The notes under the pieces are model-generated. The model saw only the letters and a program-made list of their open reading frames with translations, ran no database searches and was not told where the DNA came from. Positions 42,205-50,671 of a stretch of DNA of 64,000 bases are shown in pieces. Each line of letters starts with the position of its first letter. Position 1 is the first letter of the stretch. This DNA comes from DYFT01 sp041695085 (GTDB lineage: Bacteria > Bacteroidota > Ignavibacteria > UBA10030). The position numbers and the translations under genes are program-made. The stretch is taken from contig JBGFRO010000023.1 of NCBI GenBank assembly GCA_041695085.1, positions 1 through 64,000 on the forward strand. The letters are read 5' to 3'.

Positions 42205-42480
42205 GTGAAGCTCTCTGACATTGCCGGCAAACTCATTTCGCAGCTCGAGGAATTGAACCGCGAGACAATGAAATCTGTCTTAACGTACGGCGAAATGAGC
42301 ATGTCCGAAAGCCAATTCAGAGCGTTTCGCAAGGTCGTTCTCGATTTGTATGGCGGCAATGGTTTACAGCGCAAGGTTCGGGAAGTTGTCACCACATCTC
42401 TTGGTATAAGTAAGGATAGGGCTGGTGTCCTTGTAGAGAAAGGACAAGACGAGAGCAAGGGGGTGGTGACGATGACGTGA
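42205..42480 (+). CDS. small unknown helical protein upstream of the serine recombinase
   Basis: 91 residues from a GTG with GGAGG five bases upstream. It has two helices (DIAGKLISQLEELNRETMKS, ESQFRAFRKVVLDLYGGNGL) and a short tail. The stop overlaps the next GTG (GTGA). Together with the next small gene it precedes the recombinase and could encode a directionality or control factor; this is inference from position only. Confidence 0.55.
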   Translation: MKLSDIAGKLISQLEELNRETMKSVLTYGEMSMSESQFRAFRKVVLDLYGGNGLQRKVREVVTTSLGISKDRAGVLVEKGQDESKGVVTMT

Positions 42481-42671
42481 GCCGGTCCGAGATCCCGAGC
42501 AGGCGAGTATCTTTTGAGATGATCGAAGGTTCCCAACTTTCCGACGCTGATTTCGACTTCCTGGCGAGACTAATCGCAAAGGCAATTCACCGGAGACTAG
42601 AAAAGGAAAGGTCAGTTCATTCTAAAGGAGATCATCGTGATGAATTCACCGAAGAATCAGATTTCGCCTAA
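42477..42671 (+). CDS. small unknown protein coupled to the serine recombinase
   Basis: 64 residues from a GTG. It overlaps the gene before it by 4 bases and the recombinase start by 32. The core SDADFDFLARLIAKAIHRRL is a single amphipathic helix pattern often seen in short proteins beside resolvase-type integrases. The tail is charged. The layout (two small genes, then integrase) suggests a conserved integration module. Confidence 0.5.
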   Translation: MSRSEIPSRRVSFEMIEGSQLSDADFDFLARLIAKAIHRRLEKERSVHSKGDHRDEFTEESDFA

Positions 42672-44499
42672 GACAGCCGTCGGATATGTCAGATGCTCCA
42701 CCGACGAGCAGGGCGCAACATCAATTCCCCAACAAAAGGAGGAGATCGAGAGATGGGCCATAGCCAACGATTTCAAGATCGTTGAATGGTTCATTGATGA
42801 AGGCAAAAGCGGAACCAGTTTTCTCGCGCGTCCTGGTTTTGCGGAGCTTGTGAGAAGGGTAGAAAACGAGCCAGACTTTGACTATGTCCTTGTCTACGAT
42901 GAAAGTAGGTGGGGGAGAGCTTTGAATCCGCGGGAAAATGCCTATTGGAAGGTTCACTTCGAGAGACATAGGGTAAAGGTTCGAGTGATTCACTCCAATT
43001 CCAAAAACGGCGATGATATTGGCAGCTACGTTGTAGAGGTGGTCGAATCAGCGGAGGCCTCCGAGTATTCCAAGAAACTCTCCAGGGCGATAAGAAGGGG
43101 AATGCTCTCGTCACAACAGGGGGTTTTCTCGAGGGGGGGAACAGCTCCATATGGTTACAAGAGAGTGGCCATCGATCTCAAGACGGGCGAGCGGAGGGTA
43201 ATGCGTGACGGGATGCGTTCTGTCCCAAAGCAAGAGAAGGTCATCTGGGAATTGGGTGACGAGCTCGAAATTAACACCGTCAAAAGAATCTTTGAGATGC
43301 GAGCAAACGGTGTCGGCTATGTCGGGATAGCAGACATTCTGAACGATGAGGGAATTCCTTGCCCAAAGCGTGGGCGTTGGAAAAACAAAGACCAGAAGTG
43401 GACCGGAGTCTCCATCCTGGGCATCATTCAGAATCCCGCCTATGTTGGAGAAAGGGTTTACAATCGCTTGTCCTTCAGTAAGATTCTCGCCAAGGAGAAA
43501 GGATGGGATCTCCGCGGGAAATGGTTCAACGAGAAGTCAGAATGGATTGTTGTTGCCGATGCTCATCCCGCAATTGTTTCCAGGGAGCTATTCGAGAAGG
43601 CGAACGCTCAAACAGAACCGCGTCCAGTCAAACCAAACCAGCATTATTACAGAAGCACCTATTTATTGACTGGCCTGGTGAAATGCGTCCATTGCGGCTT
43701 CAGCTATCAAGGTTATCATCACAAGCCAACGGGCAACAAATACTACATCGATGGTGGCTACGTGAACAAAGGGAAAAGTGTCTGCAGCTGGTATTCGATC
43801 AGGCAAGACAAATTGGAAGACTTCATTCTCTCGAGCATCAAGCAAACGTTCTTGGATCCTGGTTCTGCGCAACGTGTCCTCGAATACGTCGAAGAGTTCA
43901 ACAAACAGCAGCCGTCAGCAATTCAACAAAGGCTCGAAAGTATCGGTGAAATCCTCCGGGAAAACGAAGGAAAAATCGCCAACCTTCTCTCGATTGCAGA
44001 AGAGGGAGCAGGATTGAGGAGTGTAAGCGTTCGAATCAGAGAACTCGAGGAGATTCAGGAGAAGCTTGAGCAGGAGCGAAGGCGATTGCTGGCGCTTGAG
44101 CCTCCAAAGCTGGATCCGAAGCGCGTCGCCAATGCTGTGAGAGTTTTCTTGGAGGACGTCGAAAGGACCTTCGATGAGTTGTCAGTGATGGAAAGAAAGG
44201 AAGCACTCAAGAGGATTGTAGAAGCGATTCTGGTCAACAGGGAGGAACGCAAGGTCCGCTGCTACATCAAACCCCTGCCAACGATTCCCAACGTCACAGA
44301 CCGGGCGCAGATACCTTCCATCTTTCAGGGTGCAGCGAGTATCCCTGTCAGCGGCCAACCGCGTTTTCAAGCCAAAAACGCAATTGACTTTCAGGGTGCA
44401 ACTCGTAGCCCTAACGGGAATCGAACCCGTATTTCAGCCTTGAGAGGGCTGCGTCCTGAACCGTTAGACGATAGGGCCAAATCATTGGGAAAATGTTAA
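42640..44499 (+). CDS. large serine recombinase (integrase) reading into tRNA-Glu
   Basis: 619 residues from the ATG at 42640, nine bases after AAAGGAG (GTG at 42637 possible). Resolvase domain: YVRCSTDEQ with catalytic Ser near 20 and DESRWGRA; Recombinase domain near 180-290 (GTAPYGYKRV, ILNDEGIPCPKRGRW, IIQNPAYVGERVYNR); a zinc ribbon with CVHCG and a later Cys; then a coiled coil (IRELEEIQEKLEQERRRLLA). The last 30 or so codons run through the complement of tRNA-Glu, so this C-terminus was probably created by integration. It should move the surrounding element. Confidence 0.9.
   Translation: MNSPKNQISPKTAVGYVRCSTDEQGATSIPQQKEEIERWAIANDFKIVEWFIDEGKSGTSFLARPGFAELVRRVENEPDFDYVLVYDESRWGRALNPRENAYWKVHFERHRVKVRVIHSNSKNGDDIGSYVVEVVESAEASEYSKKLSRAIRRGMLSSQQGVFSRGGTAPYGYKRVAIDLKTGERRVMRDGMRSVPKQEKVIWELGDELEINTVKRIFEMRANGVGYVGIADILNDEGIPCPKRGRWKNKDQKWTGVSILGIIQNPAYVGERVYNRLSFSKILAKEKGWDLRGKWFNEKSEWIVVADAHPAIVSRELFEKANAQTEPRPVKPNQHYYRSTYLLTGLVKCVHCGFSYQGYHHKPTGNKYYIDGGYVNKGKSVCSWYSIRQDKLEDFILSSIKQTFLDPGSAQRVLEYVEEFNKQQPSAIQQRLESIGEILRENEGKIANLLSIAEEGAGLRSVSVRIRELEEIQEKLEQERRRLLALEPPKLDPKRVANAVRVFLEDVERTFDELSVMERKEALKRIVEAILVNREERKVRCYIKPLPTIPNVTDRAQIPSIFQGAASIPVSGQPRFQAKNAIDFQGATRSPNGNRTRISALRGLRPEPLDDRAKSLGKC
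44322..44400. repeat. 13-base direct repeat beside the tRNA, candidate attachment-site trace
   Basis: CTTTCAGGGTGCA occurs at 44322-44334 and at 44388-44400. After each copy the similarity continues (GCGAGTATCCCT against ACTCGTAGCCCT), the second running into the tRNA 3' end. It could reflect a short duplication made during integration into tRNA-Glu. Confidence 0.5.
44406..44478 (-). tRNA. tRNA-Glu (anticodon CTC)
   Basis: 73 bases that fold as a full cloverleaf on the minus strand: acceptor GGCCCTA/TAGGGCT with discriminator A, an anticodon arm CAGCC-CTCTCAA-GGCTG giving CTC, and a T-arm ACGGG-TTCGATT-CCCGT. It overlaps the 3' end of the serine recombinase frame on the plus strand. It lies 104 bases downstream of tRNA-Gln and is probably co-transcribed with it. 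Confidence 0.93.
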
Positions 44500-44582
44500 A
44501 TTGGGGGAAGGAGGGAATTGCAGTCTCTTCTTCATTTTGCGCATTTTCAAATTACCCCATTTTCACATTTCCATATTTCTTG

Positions 44583-44655
44583 CTGCCCTGCTAGGGCTCG
44601 AACCTAGAGTCTCCTGATCCAGAGTCAGGCGTGTTGCCAGTTACACCACAGGGCA
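44583..44655 (-). tRNA. tRNA-Gln (anticodon CTG)
   Basis: 73 bases on the minus strand: acceptor TGCCCTG/CAGGGCA with discriminator G, an anticodon arm CCTGA-CTCTGGA-TCAGG giving CTG, and a T-arm CTAGG-TTCGAGC-CCTAG. The U1-A72 opening pair is typical of tRNA-Gln. No CCA is encoded. Confidence 0.93.
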
Positions 44656-44951
44656 ATAGATCTTCCTCCATTTCCGCCAAGACAGATGAGGCTCCGACTC
44701 AAGTCTCCGATTAAGAATTTCGACTCTTATGATCTCGAGATGAAGCCACTCCATCCCTCGCTCTCTTCCATCCAAACCTTTTGAACACGAGTCGGTCTGA
44801 GTTCAAGGGGACCAAATTTACTCAAATCGCCCAAAAATTCCAATGACAATTTCTCGCGGAGCCCGGTGAACAAACATCACGTTCCCGGCGAAGTGCTGGT
44901 CTGATCTCATTCACGTCTCTTCACCGTGGTGGCACAGCATCACGCGTTACC
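44656..44951. other. intergenic region between the tRNAs and the psd operon
   Basis: About 300 bases without a supported gene. It must contain the minus-strand tRNA promoter, but I could not single out a convincing pair. The psd promoter follows at 44952. Confidence 0.5.
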
Positions 44952-44980
44952 TTGACTTTCCTCCCAATTTTCGATATACT
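44952..44980 (+). promoter_or_regulatory. strong sigma70 promoter for the psd operon
   Basis: TTGACT (44952-44957) and TATACT (44975-44980) with a 17-base spacer. It lies about 260 bases before psd. The intervening leader has no clear gene on either strand. Confidence 0.7.
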
Positions 44981-45242
44981 TTTGTCGCATTTTTTCGAAA
45001 GAACCTCTCACGGCAGTCATCGTGGCCGTCAGTTCCTTCTCATTTGGGAACGCTTATTTGTTTCCGTAACCTTATCTCCAAGAATCCCGGTGGCCGATTT
45101 TCTCTTTCATGATTTGAGGATAGCTTCATCCCTCTCTCCTTGTTGCCGCTTTCTCCTCCCTTCACCGCATTTTCGCCGCAAGAGTTTAGCGTGCCGGACT
45201 CCGCTTCTTTTTCGTCCGGAGGCGGGGGAGAGATAGGGGTCG

Positions 45243-45893
45243 ATGGTAACGAAGTACGGTTACGATGTCTTCTTCACGATAGCGGCGGTGTGCGTTCTGC
45301 TCATCATCATCGCTCTCGTGTGGATCGAGCCGAAGATACCGAAGTACGGGCTCATTGCACTGTCGGTTCTGTTCCTTGGATTTACGCTCAACTTCTTCCG
45401 CGATCCGGAGCGCGTTACGCCGACCGGAGATCACCTCGTTGTTTCTCCGGCAGATGGAAAAGTGATCCAGGTGAAGCAGGTCGAGGAAAAAGAGTTCTTT
45501 GGATCGCAGGCGACGTTGGTCAGCATCTTCATGTCGCCCCTCAACGTCCACGTGAATCGAAATCCGATTTCAGGTGTTGTGAGGCATGCGAGATATGTGA
45601 AGGGAGAGTACTTCGCGGCTTTTGAAGATAAGGCGTCAGAAAAGAACGAACAGATGATCATCGGGATGGAGGGGAAGTACGGGAAAATTTTGTTCAAGCA
45701 AATTGCCGGTTTCGTTGCGCGACGTATTGTCTGCACGCTGCAGGTAGGGGATTCTGTGAAGGCGGGCGACCGATTCGGGATGATCAAATTTGGATCGCGG
45801 GTTGACGTGTTCCTCCCGACGAGCGCACAAGTGCGGGTTAAGGTGGGTGATGTGACCGTAGCGGGGGAGACGGTGCTGGCGGAGTTCCGTTAA
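45243..45893 (+). CDS. psd: phosphatidylserine decarboxylase (short type)
   Basis: 216 residues. It converts phosphatidylserine to phosphatidylethanolamine. Two N-terminal helices (VFFTIAAVCVLLIIIALVWI, YGLIALSVLFLGFTLNFF) anchor it. The RDPERVTP start, VSPADGKVI, the His motif LNVHVNRNPISG and the self-cleavage site FGSRVDVF (Gly-Ser, Ser becoming the pyruvoyl group) are all present. The length is that of the short, archaeal-like bacterial class. pssA, which makes its substrate, is 25 bases downstream, so the pair forms the PE pathway. Confidence 0.95.
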   Translation: MVTKYGYDVFFTIAAVCVLLIIIALVWIEPKIPKYGLIALSVLFLGFTLNFFRDPERVTPTGDHLVVSPADGKVIQVKQVEEKEFFGSQATLVSIFMSPLNVHVNRNPISGVVRHARYVKGEYFAAFEDKASEKNEQMIIGMEGKYGKILFKQIAGFVARRIVCTLQVGDSVKAGDRFGMIKFGSRVDVFLPTSAQVRVKVGDVTVAGETVLAEFR

Positions 45894-45918
45894 TGAACTA
45901 CAGGAAAGGTCGCACGCG

Positions 45919-46683
45919 ATGAAGATCACTCGTGCTGTCGTTCCGAGTCTCTTTACCGTTTTGAACGCGTTCTGCGGGTTTCTCTCGCTGCTCTATGCTT
46001 CGAGAGGCAAGATCGAGATGGCAGCCTGGTTCATCATCCTGGCAGCCGTCTTCGATTCGCTCGATGGCATCATGGCGCGGATTACCCGCTCCTCCAGCCA
46101 GTTTGGCGTTGAGCTCGATTCTCTTTCGGATGTCGTGTCGTTTGGCGCTGCGCCCTCCTTTCTTGTGTATCAGGCACACCTTTCGACACTGGATAACATC
46201 GGCGTGATGGTAAGTTCCATGCCGCTCATCTTCGGCGCGATCCGTCTCGCCCGATTCAATGTGCAGTTAGTGGGTTTTGAGAAGGAGTATTTCAAAGGTC
46301 TCCCCATCCCCGCGGCGGCCATTACGATCTGTGCCTTCCTCCTCGAACACTACACGGAAGGGTACGGATTGCACGGATGGTCGAGGGACGTCTTGGTATG
46401 GCTGGTGGGGGGTATTTCGCTGTTGATGGTGAGCCGGGTGCGATACGACACATTGCCGAAGCTTTCGCGCAAAGGGATACGTGCACATCCTCTCCGTATC
46501 GGCATCTTTGCTCTTGCAGCGGCGATCATCTTACTCTCCAAGGGTCGCTTGATTTTTGAAGTGATGCTGGCCTTTATCCTGTTTGGGATTGTTCGTTCGG
46601 TGTATGAGTGGCTGCGTGCGGCGATCACGCACGTGGAAAAAGAACCCGAGGAAGAAAACGAAGTCTCCAGCATCGATATTTAG
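45919..46683 (+). CDS. pssA: CDP-diacylglycerol--serine O-phosphatidyltransferase
   Basis: 254 residues, multi-pass. The CDP-alcohol phosphotransferase motif D-G-x2-A-R-x8-G-x3-D-x3-D is intact (LDGIMARITRSSSQFGVELD and following SLSD). About seven hydrophobic helices follow; the C-terminus is acidic (EKEPEEENEVSSIDI). It joins CDP-diacylglycerol and serine to make phosphatidylserine for psd just upstream. A ribosome site (AGGAAAGG) fits the start. Purine genes follow after 12 bases. Confidence 0.95.
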   Translation: MKITRAVVPSLFTVLNAFCGFLSLLYASRGKIEMAAWFIILAAVFDSLDGIMARITRSSSQFGVELDSLSDVVSFGAAPSFLVYQAHLSTLDNIGVMVSSMPLIFGAIRLARFNVQLVGFEKEYFKGLPIPAAAITICAFLLEHYTEGYGLHGWSRDVLVWLVGGISLLMVSRVRYDTLPKLSRKGIRAHPLRIGIFALAAAIILLSKGRLIFEVMLAFILFGIVRSVYEWLRAAITHVEKEPEEENEVSSIDI

Positions 46684-46695
46684 CTTACCGGGAGT

Positions 46696-46956
46696 ATGCC
46701 TGTGTTTCATTCGAAAATAATTGTCACCAGGCGCAAGTCGATTCTCGATCCGCAAGGAAAAGCCGTCCAGCACGGCATGCACTCGTTGGGATATGAGATG
46801 GTCAACGACGTCAGGATCGGGAAGTTCGTCGAGCTGGACGTGCAAGCATCGGACAGAGCCGAAGCAGAGCGCATCACGCGTGAGGTGAGTGAGAAGCTCT
46901 TGTCCAATCCCGTGATGGAGGATTTTTCCTTTACCATCGAGGAGCGTGGAGCGTAA
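46696..46956 (+). CDS. purS: phosphoribosylformylglycinamidine synthase subunit PurS
   Basis: 86 residues, the usual length. The family pattern is present: ITRRKS-type start (VTRRKSILDPQGKAVQHGMH), SLGYEMVNDVRIGKFVELDV, and LLSNPVMEDFSFTIEE. PurS bridges PurQ and PurL in the glutamine-dependent step that makes FGAM in purine synthesis. It is followed three bases later by purQ. purL is not in the window. Confidence 0.95.
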   Translation: MPVFHSKIIVTRRKSILDPQGKAVQHGMHSLGYEMVNDVRIGKFVELDVQASDRAEAERITREVSEKLLSNPVMEDFSFTIEERGA

Positions 46957-46959
46957 CGT

Positions 46960-47667
46960 ATGAAGGTCAAGTTCGGCATCGTGGTCTTCCCCGGCTCGAA
47001 TTGCGACCACGACACACACTATGTAACAGAGACCATTCTTGGGCAAGAGGCACGACTGATCTGGCACAAAGAGGGATCGTTGGGAGATGTGGATGTGGTG
47101 ATCTTGCCGGGGGGATTTTCGTATGGTGATTATCTTCGTTGCGGAGCGATTGCCCGGTTTTCGCCCATCATGAAAGACGTCGCTCGGTTCGCCCAGGCAG
47201 GTGGTCCGGTGTTGGGAATCTGCAACGGCTTTCAGATCCTCACGGAGGCGGGACTCCTCCCGGGTGTGCTGCTTCAGAACCGCTCGCTCAAGTTTATCTG
47301 CGATTACGTGCACGTCCGTGTCGAGAATGCGAATACTCGCTTCACGGGTGCGTGTGCGAAAGGGGAGGTGCTCGAGATCCCAATTGCCCACGGCGACGGT
47401 AACTACTTTGCAGATGAAGACACATTGAAGCAATTGCAGGATCGGGATCAAATTCTGCTTCGCTACTGCGATGTAGAGGGGAACGTGACCGATATGGCAA
47501 ATCCGAACGGCTCGCTCTTGAACATCGCAGGCATCATCAACGAACAAGGAAACGTAGCGGGGATGATGCCGCATCCCGAGCGCGCATCGGATCCGGTCTT
47601 GCGTCATACCGACGGAAAAAAGATTTTTGATTCACTCGTCGAGAGTTTCGTACCTGCCCTCGTCTAA
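46960..47667 (+). CDS. purQ: phosphoribosylformylglycinamidine synthase glutaminase subunit PurQ
   Basis: 235 residues. It is a class I glutamine amidotransferase: FPGSNCDHD near the start, LPGGFSYGDYLRCG, nucleophile Cys in GICNGFQILTEAG, and the His-Glu pair in MMPHPERA near 205. It supplies ammonia for FGAM synthetase (PurL) with PurS next door. Length and motifs are normal. Confidence 0.97.
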   Translation: MKVKFGIVVFPGSNCDHDTHYVTETILGQEARLIWHKEGSLGDVDVVILPGGFSYGDYLRCGAIARFSPIMKDVARFAQAGGPVLGICNGFQILTEAGLLPGVLLQNRSLKFICDYVHVRVENANTRFTGACAKGEVLEIPIAHGDGNYFADEDTLKQLQDRDQILLRYCDVEGNVTDMANPNGSLLNIAGIINEQGNVAGMMPHPERASDPVLRHTDGKKIFDSLVESFVPALV

Positions 47668-47706
47668 GGGAGGGAGTACCATCACCATTCGACGGAAAGG
47701 AAGGAC

Positions 47707-47916
47707 ATGTTCGGTTTGGGCACACAAGAAATTATTCTCATCCTGTTGTTCGTTCTGATCTTTTTCGGTGCAAAGAAGATTCCGGAGCTTGCGCAAGGAC
47801 TCGGAAAGGGCATACGCGAGTTCCGCAAGGCCGCACGTGATGTGCAGGAGGACATCGAAAAAGAAGTGAAGCAGATCGAACCGACAGAGAAATCGACTAA
47901 AGAAAAACAGCAATAG
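47707..47916 (+). CDS. tatA: twin-arginine translocase subunit TatA
   Basis: 69 residues. The single membrane helix (EIILILLFVLIFFG) is followed by the FGAKKIPELAQGLGKGIREF motif and a charged amphipathic tail, the TatA/E pattern. It helps export folded proteins such as the Tat-signalled multicopper oxidase at 10.1-11.4 kb. tatC is not seen here. A ribosome site, AAAGGAAGG, fits. Confidence 0.93.
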   Translation: MFGLGTQEIILILLFVLIFFGAKKIPELAQGLGKGIREFRKAARDVQEDIEKEVKQIEPTEKSTKEKQQ

Positions 47917-48009
47917 TCGCTCCGGACTCTCACCGGCTCCGTCGTAGTGCCTCCCGCTCGACCCTCCACGCCATCAGACCTCGTGGATCGGGAAGAGGTC
48001 TATTTCCGC

Positions 48010-49443
48010 ATGCGAACGTACGATTCCATTCGAGCAGACTTATCCGCTGGTGTCGCTACCTGCGAGTCGATCACCCGGGAATATCTCGGCGCGATCGAGA
48101 AGGAACGACACCTCAATGCGATGCTTTCCGTGTTCGCGGAGCGCGCGTTGGAACAGGCTCGTGCCGTCGACCGAAAGCTCGCTGCCGGCACCGCAGGCCC
48201 TCTTGCCGGAATGGTTGTCTCTATCAAAGACGTCATTTGTGTGAAGGACGAGGGAGTGACGTGCGGATCGAAGATGCTGGAAAAGTTCGTTTCACTCTAT
48301 GACGCGACGGTCGTGGAACGTGTGAAGGCAGCCGATGCCATCCTTATCGGCAAAAACAACATGGACGAATTTGCCATGGGATCGTCCACGGAAAACTCGG
48401 CGTTCGGTCGAGTCAAGTTACCGCAAGATCCGGAGCGAGTCCCGGGAGGATCGAGCGGAGGCTCGGCGGTTGCCGTGCGCGCAGGGATGTCGACCACCTC
48501 GCTGGGGACAGACACAGGAGGATCCATCAGACAGCCCGCAGCGTTCACGGGAGTAGTGGGATTGAAGCCAACCTACGGTCGCGTTTCGCGATACGGGCTT
48601 GTTGCGTTTGCATCGTCGTTCGATTGTATCGGACCATTTGGATTGAATACGAAGGACGTTGCGCGCCTCTTGCAGGTGATTGCCGGATACGATCCTCAGG
48701 ACTCTACCTCAGCCGACGTGCCGGTACCCGAGTATCTGCAATCGTTGACAAAGGATGTACGTGGACTCCGCATCGGGATTCCACGAGAATATTTTGCGGA
48801 GGGCTTGAGCGACGAGATTCGCGCGGTTCTGGAGAGACGAATCGATCATTTGCGGGAAAACGGTGCAGTGATTATGGAGGTGAGTCTTCCGCACACCGAG
48901 TATACCATCGCGACGTACTACATTCTCGCCACGGCCGAGGCATCTTCGAATTTGGCGCGATTTGATGGAGGGCGGTACGGATATCGGGCAAAGGGAATCA
49001 AAGACCTTTTCGAGATGTATTCAAAGAGCCGGAGTGAAGGGTTTGGATCCGAAGTAAAACGACGGATCATGTTAGGCACGTACGTCCTCTCCGCTGGCTA
49101 TTACGACGCGTACTACCGAAAGGGTCAGAAGGTGAGGCGACTGATCCAAGAAGATTTTGTGAAGGCGTTCCAGAGTGTCGATTGCCTCGTCACGCCAACC
49201 ACTCCAAGCACCGCGTTCAAAGCAGGGGAGAAATCGGGTGATCCATTGCAGATGTATCTTTCGGATATTTATACCACGTCCGCCAACCTCGCGGGCATTC
49301 CGGGCATCAGCGTCCCGTGCGGAACCGATCGTGCCGGACTTCCTATCGGTCTTCAGATCCTCGGAAAGCAGTTTGACGAAGCGACGATCTTGCGTGTGGC
49401 GGATTTTTTGGAGTCGGCCTCCGAGGGGGGAAGCAAGAGCTGA
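48010..49443 (+). CDS. gatA: aspartyl/glutamyl-tRNA amidotransferase subunit A
   Basis: 477 residues from the ATG at 48010; a GTG at 47947 would add 21 unconserved residues. Amidase signature enzyme with the Lys-Ser-Ser triad: SIKDVICVKD (Lys), GGSSGGSA and TDTGGSIRQPA (serines). It converts Glu-tRNA-Gln to Gln-tRNA-Gln together with GatB and GatC, which are elsewhere. This agrees with the nearby tRNA-Gln and tRNA-Glu genes only by chance of position. Length is normal. Confidence 0.95.
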   Translation: MRTYDSIRADLSAGVATCESITREYLGAIEKERHLNAMLSVFAERALEQARAVDRKLAAGTAGPLAGMVVSIKDVICVKDEGVTCGSKMLEKFVSLYDATVVERVKAADAILIGKNNMDEFAMGSSTENSAFGRVKLPQDPERVPGGSSGGSAVAVRAGMSTTSLGTDTGGSIRQPAAFTGVVGLKPTYGRVSRYGLVAFASSFDCIGPFGLNTKDVARLLQVIAGYDPQDSTSADVPVPEYLQSLTKDVRGLRIGIPREYFAEGLSDEIRAVLERRIDHLRENGAVIMEVSLPHTEYTIATYYILATAEASSNLARFDGGRYGYRAKGIKDLFEMYSKSRSEGFGSEVKRRIMLGTYVLSAGYYDAYYRKGQKVRRLIQEDFVKAFQSVDCLVTPTTPSTAFKAGEKSGDPLQMYLSDIYTTSANLAGIPGISVPCGTDRAGLPIGLQILGKQFDEATILRVADFLESASEGGSKS

Positions 49444-49630
49444 TTCGCCGTATGAGACGATCTCCGTCGCAGCTGATCCTCGTTGGGAATTCTAGTGCGG
49501 GCGTCGGAAGATGTGAGAACGTCAACAGCGAGAAGTGTGATGTGTTTCTGTCTGACCCCCTCACTCAAATACATGAGCTGTCGCGCATTCTCACACTCAT
49601 CATCTCACACACCTACAACAGATTTCTTCT

Positions 49631-50671
49631 ATGAGCATTCTCGTTGACAACAATACGCGCCTCGTCGTGCAGGGCATTACGGGGGGAGAAGGGACGTTTC
49701 ACACGAAACAAATGCTGGAATATGGCACGAACGTCGTTGCTGGCGTTACCCCGGGGAAAGGTGGCACGCTGTATCGGGGGAACGAGAAGGATCAATTCCC
49801 TCGCCCGGTGGCCGTCTACAACACGGTAGCCGAAGCGGTCGTGAAGGAACACGCGAACGTCTCCGTTATTTTCGTTCCCGCAGCCTTTGCCGCCGACGCC
49901 ATTATGGAAGCGGCGGATGCGGGTGTGAAGCTTGTGGTGACGATTACCGAAGGAATCCCTGCGTCTGATATGGTCAAGGTGTATGAGTATTTGAAGGTGA
50001 AGAACGTCCGCATGATTGGCCCCAACTGTCCGGGCATCATCACGCCCGGTCAAGCAAAAGTAGGCATTATGCCGGGCTTTATCCACAAACCGGGGAGAGT
50101 TGGCCTCATCTCTCGCAGTGGCACGTTGACGTACGAAGCGGTGTGGCAACTGACCGAGCGAGGAATCGGACAATCCACCTGCATCGGCATCGGCGGTGAT
50201 CCGGTCATTGGTACGCGCTTCATTGATGCTGTAAAACTCTTCAATGAAGATCCCGATACGGATGCGATCATGATGATTGGGGAGATCGGCGGGACGGCGG
50301 AGGAGGAAGCGGCGGAGTACATCAAGAGGCATGTCAAGAAGCCGGTCGTCGGTTTCATCGCTGGTCAAACCGCACCGCCGGGTCGGCGGATGGGTCATGC
50401 CGGAGCCATCATCTCCGGAGGCAAAGGAACGGCAGCTGAGAAGTCCGCGGCGATGCGTGAAGCGGGCATTCACGTGGTGGAAAGTCCGGCGCTCCTGGGT
50501 GAGACGATGGAGCGTGTCCTTCAAGCACGAAAGACAATCTCCCCCTTGAAAAAAAATCAACGCACGAAACGAGGAAGGGCAAAAAGGATCATTCAAAAAG
50601 CGAGTGCGAAGAAATTCTCGAAGGAGGGCACGGCGAGGCAACGAATCGGGAAGAAGGCGAAGAAACGGTAA
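49631..50671 (+). CDS. sucD: succinyl-CoA ligase alpha subunit with basic C-terminal tail
   Basis: 346 residues; typical SucD is about 290. Residues 1-300 are canonical: NTRLVVQGITGGEGTFHTKQ, the CoA site, GPNCPGIITPGQ, and the phospho-His in PGRRMGHAGAIISGG. The last 45 residues are extra and very basic (KKNQRTKRGRAKRIIQKASA and a terminal KKAKKR). It makes succinyl-CoA or ATP/GTP in the TCA cycle. The tail looks like a nucleic-acid-binding or translational extension. sucC is not adjacent. Confidence 0.93.
   Translation: MSILVDNNTRLVVQGITGGEGTFHTKQMLEYGTNVVAGVTPGKGGTLYRGNEKDQFPRPVAVYNTVAEAVVKEHANVSVIFVPAAFAADAIMEAADAGVKLVVTITEGIPASDMVKVYEYLKVKNVRMIGPNCPGIITPGQAKVGIMPGFIHKPGRVGLISRSGTLTYEAVWQLTERGIGQSTCIGIGGDPVIGTRFIDAVKLFNEDPDTDAIMMIGEIGGTAEEEAAEYIKRHVKKPVVGFIAGQTAPPGRRMGHAGAIISGGKGTAAEKSAAMREAGIHVVESPALLGETMERVLQARKTISPLKKNQRTKRGRAKRIIQKASAKKFSKEGTARQRIGKKAKKR

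Larger units (their letters stand above)
30900..44405. mobile_element. probable integrative element ending at tRNA-Glu
   Basis: A run of same-strand genes begins with a tyrosine recombinase preceded by tandem palindromes and ends with a large serine recombinase next to the 3' end of tRNA-Glu. The interior holds element-type genes (DUF4373, nucleotidyltransferase, DUF457-HlyD fusion, membrane ATPase), unknowns and many palindromic repeats, and contrasts with the housekeeping genes beyond 45.2 kb. The left boundary is uncertain: I did not find a second copy of the tRNA end, so the limits given are functional rather than proven attachment sites. Confidence 0.5.

Noticed and set aside
46531..47607. 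358-codon minus-strand frame opposite pssA, purS and purQ
   Set aside because: Crosses three real genes on the other strand and has no recognisable family.
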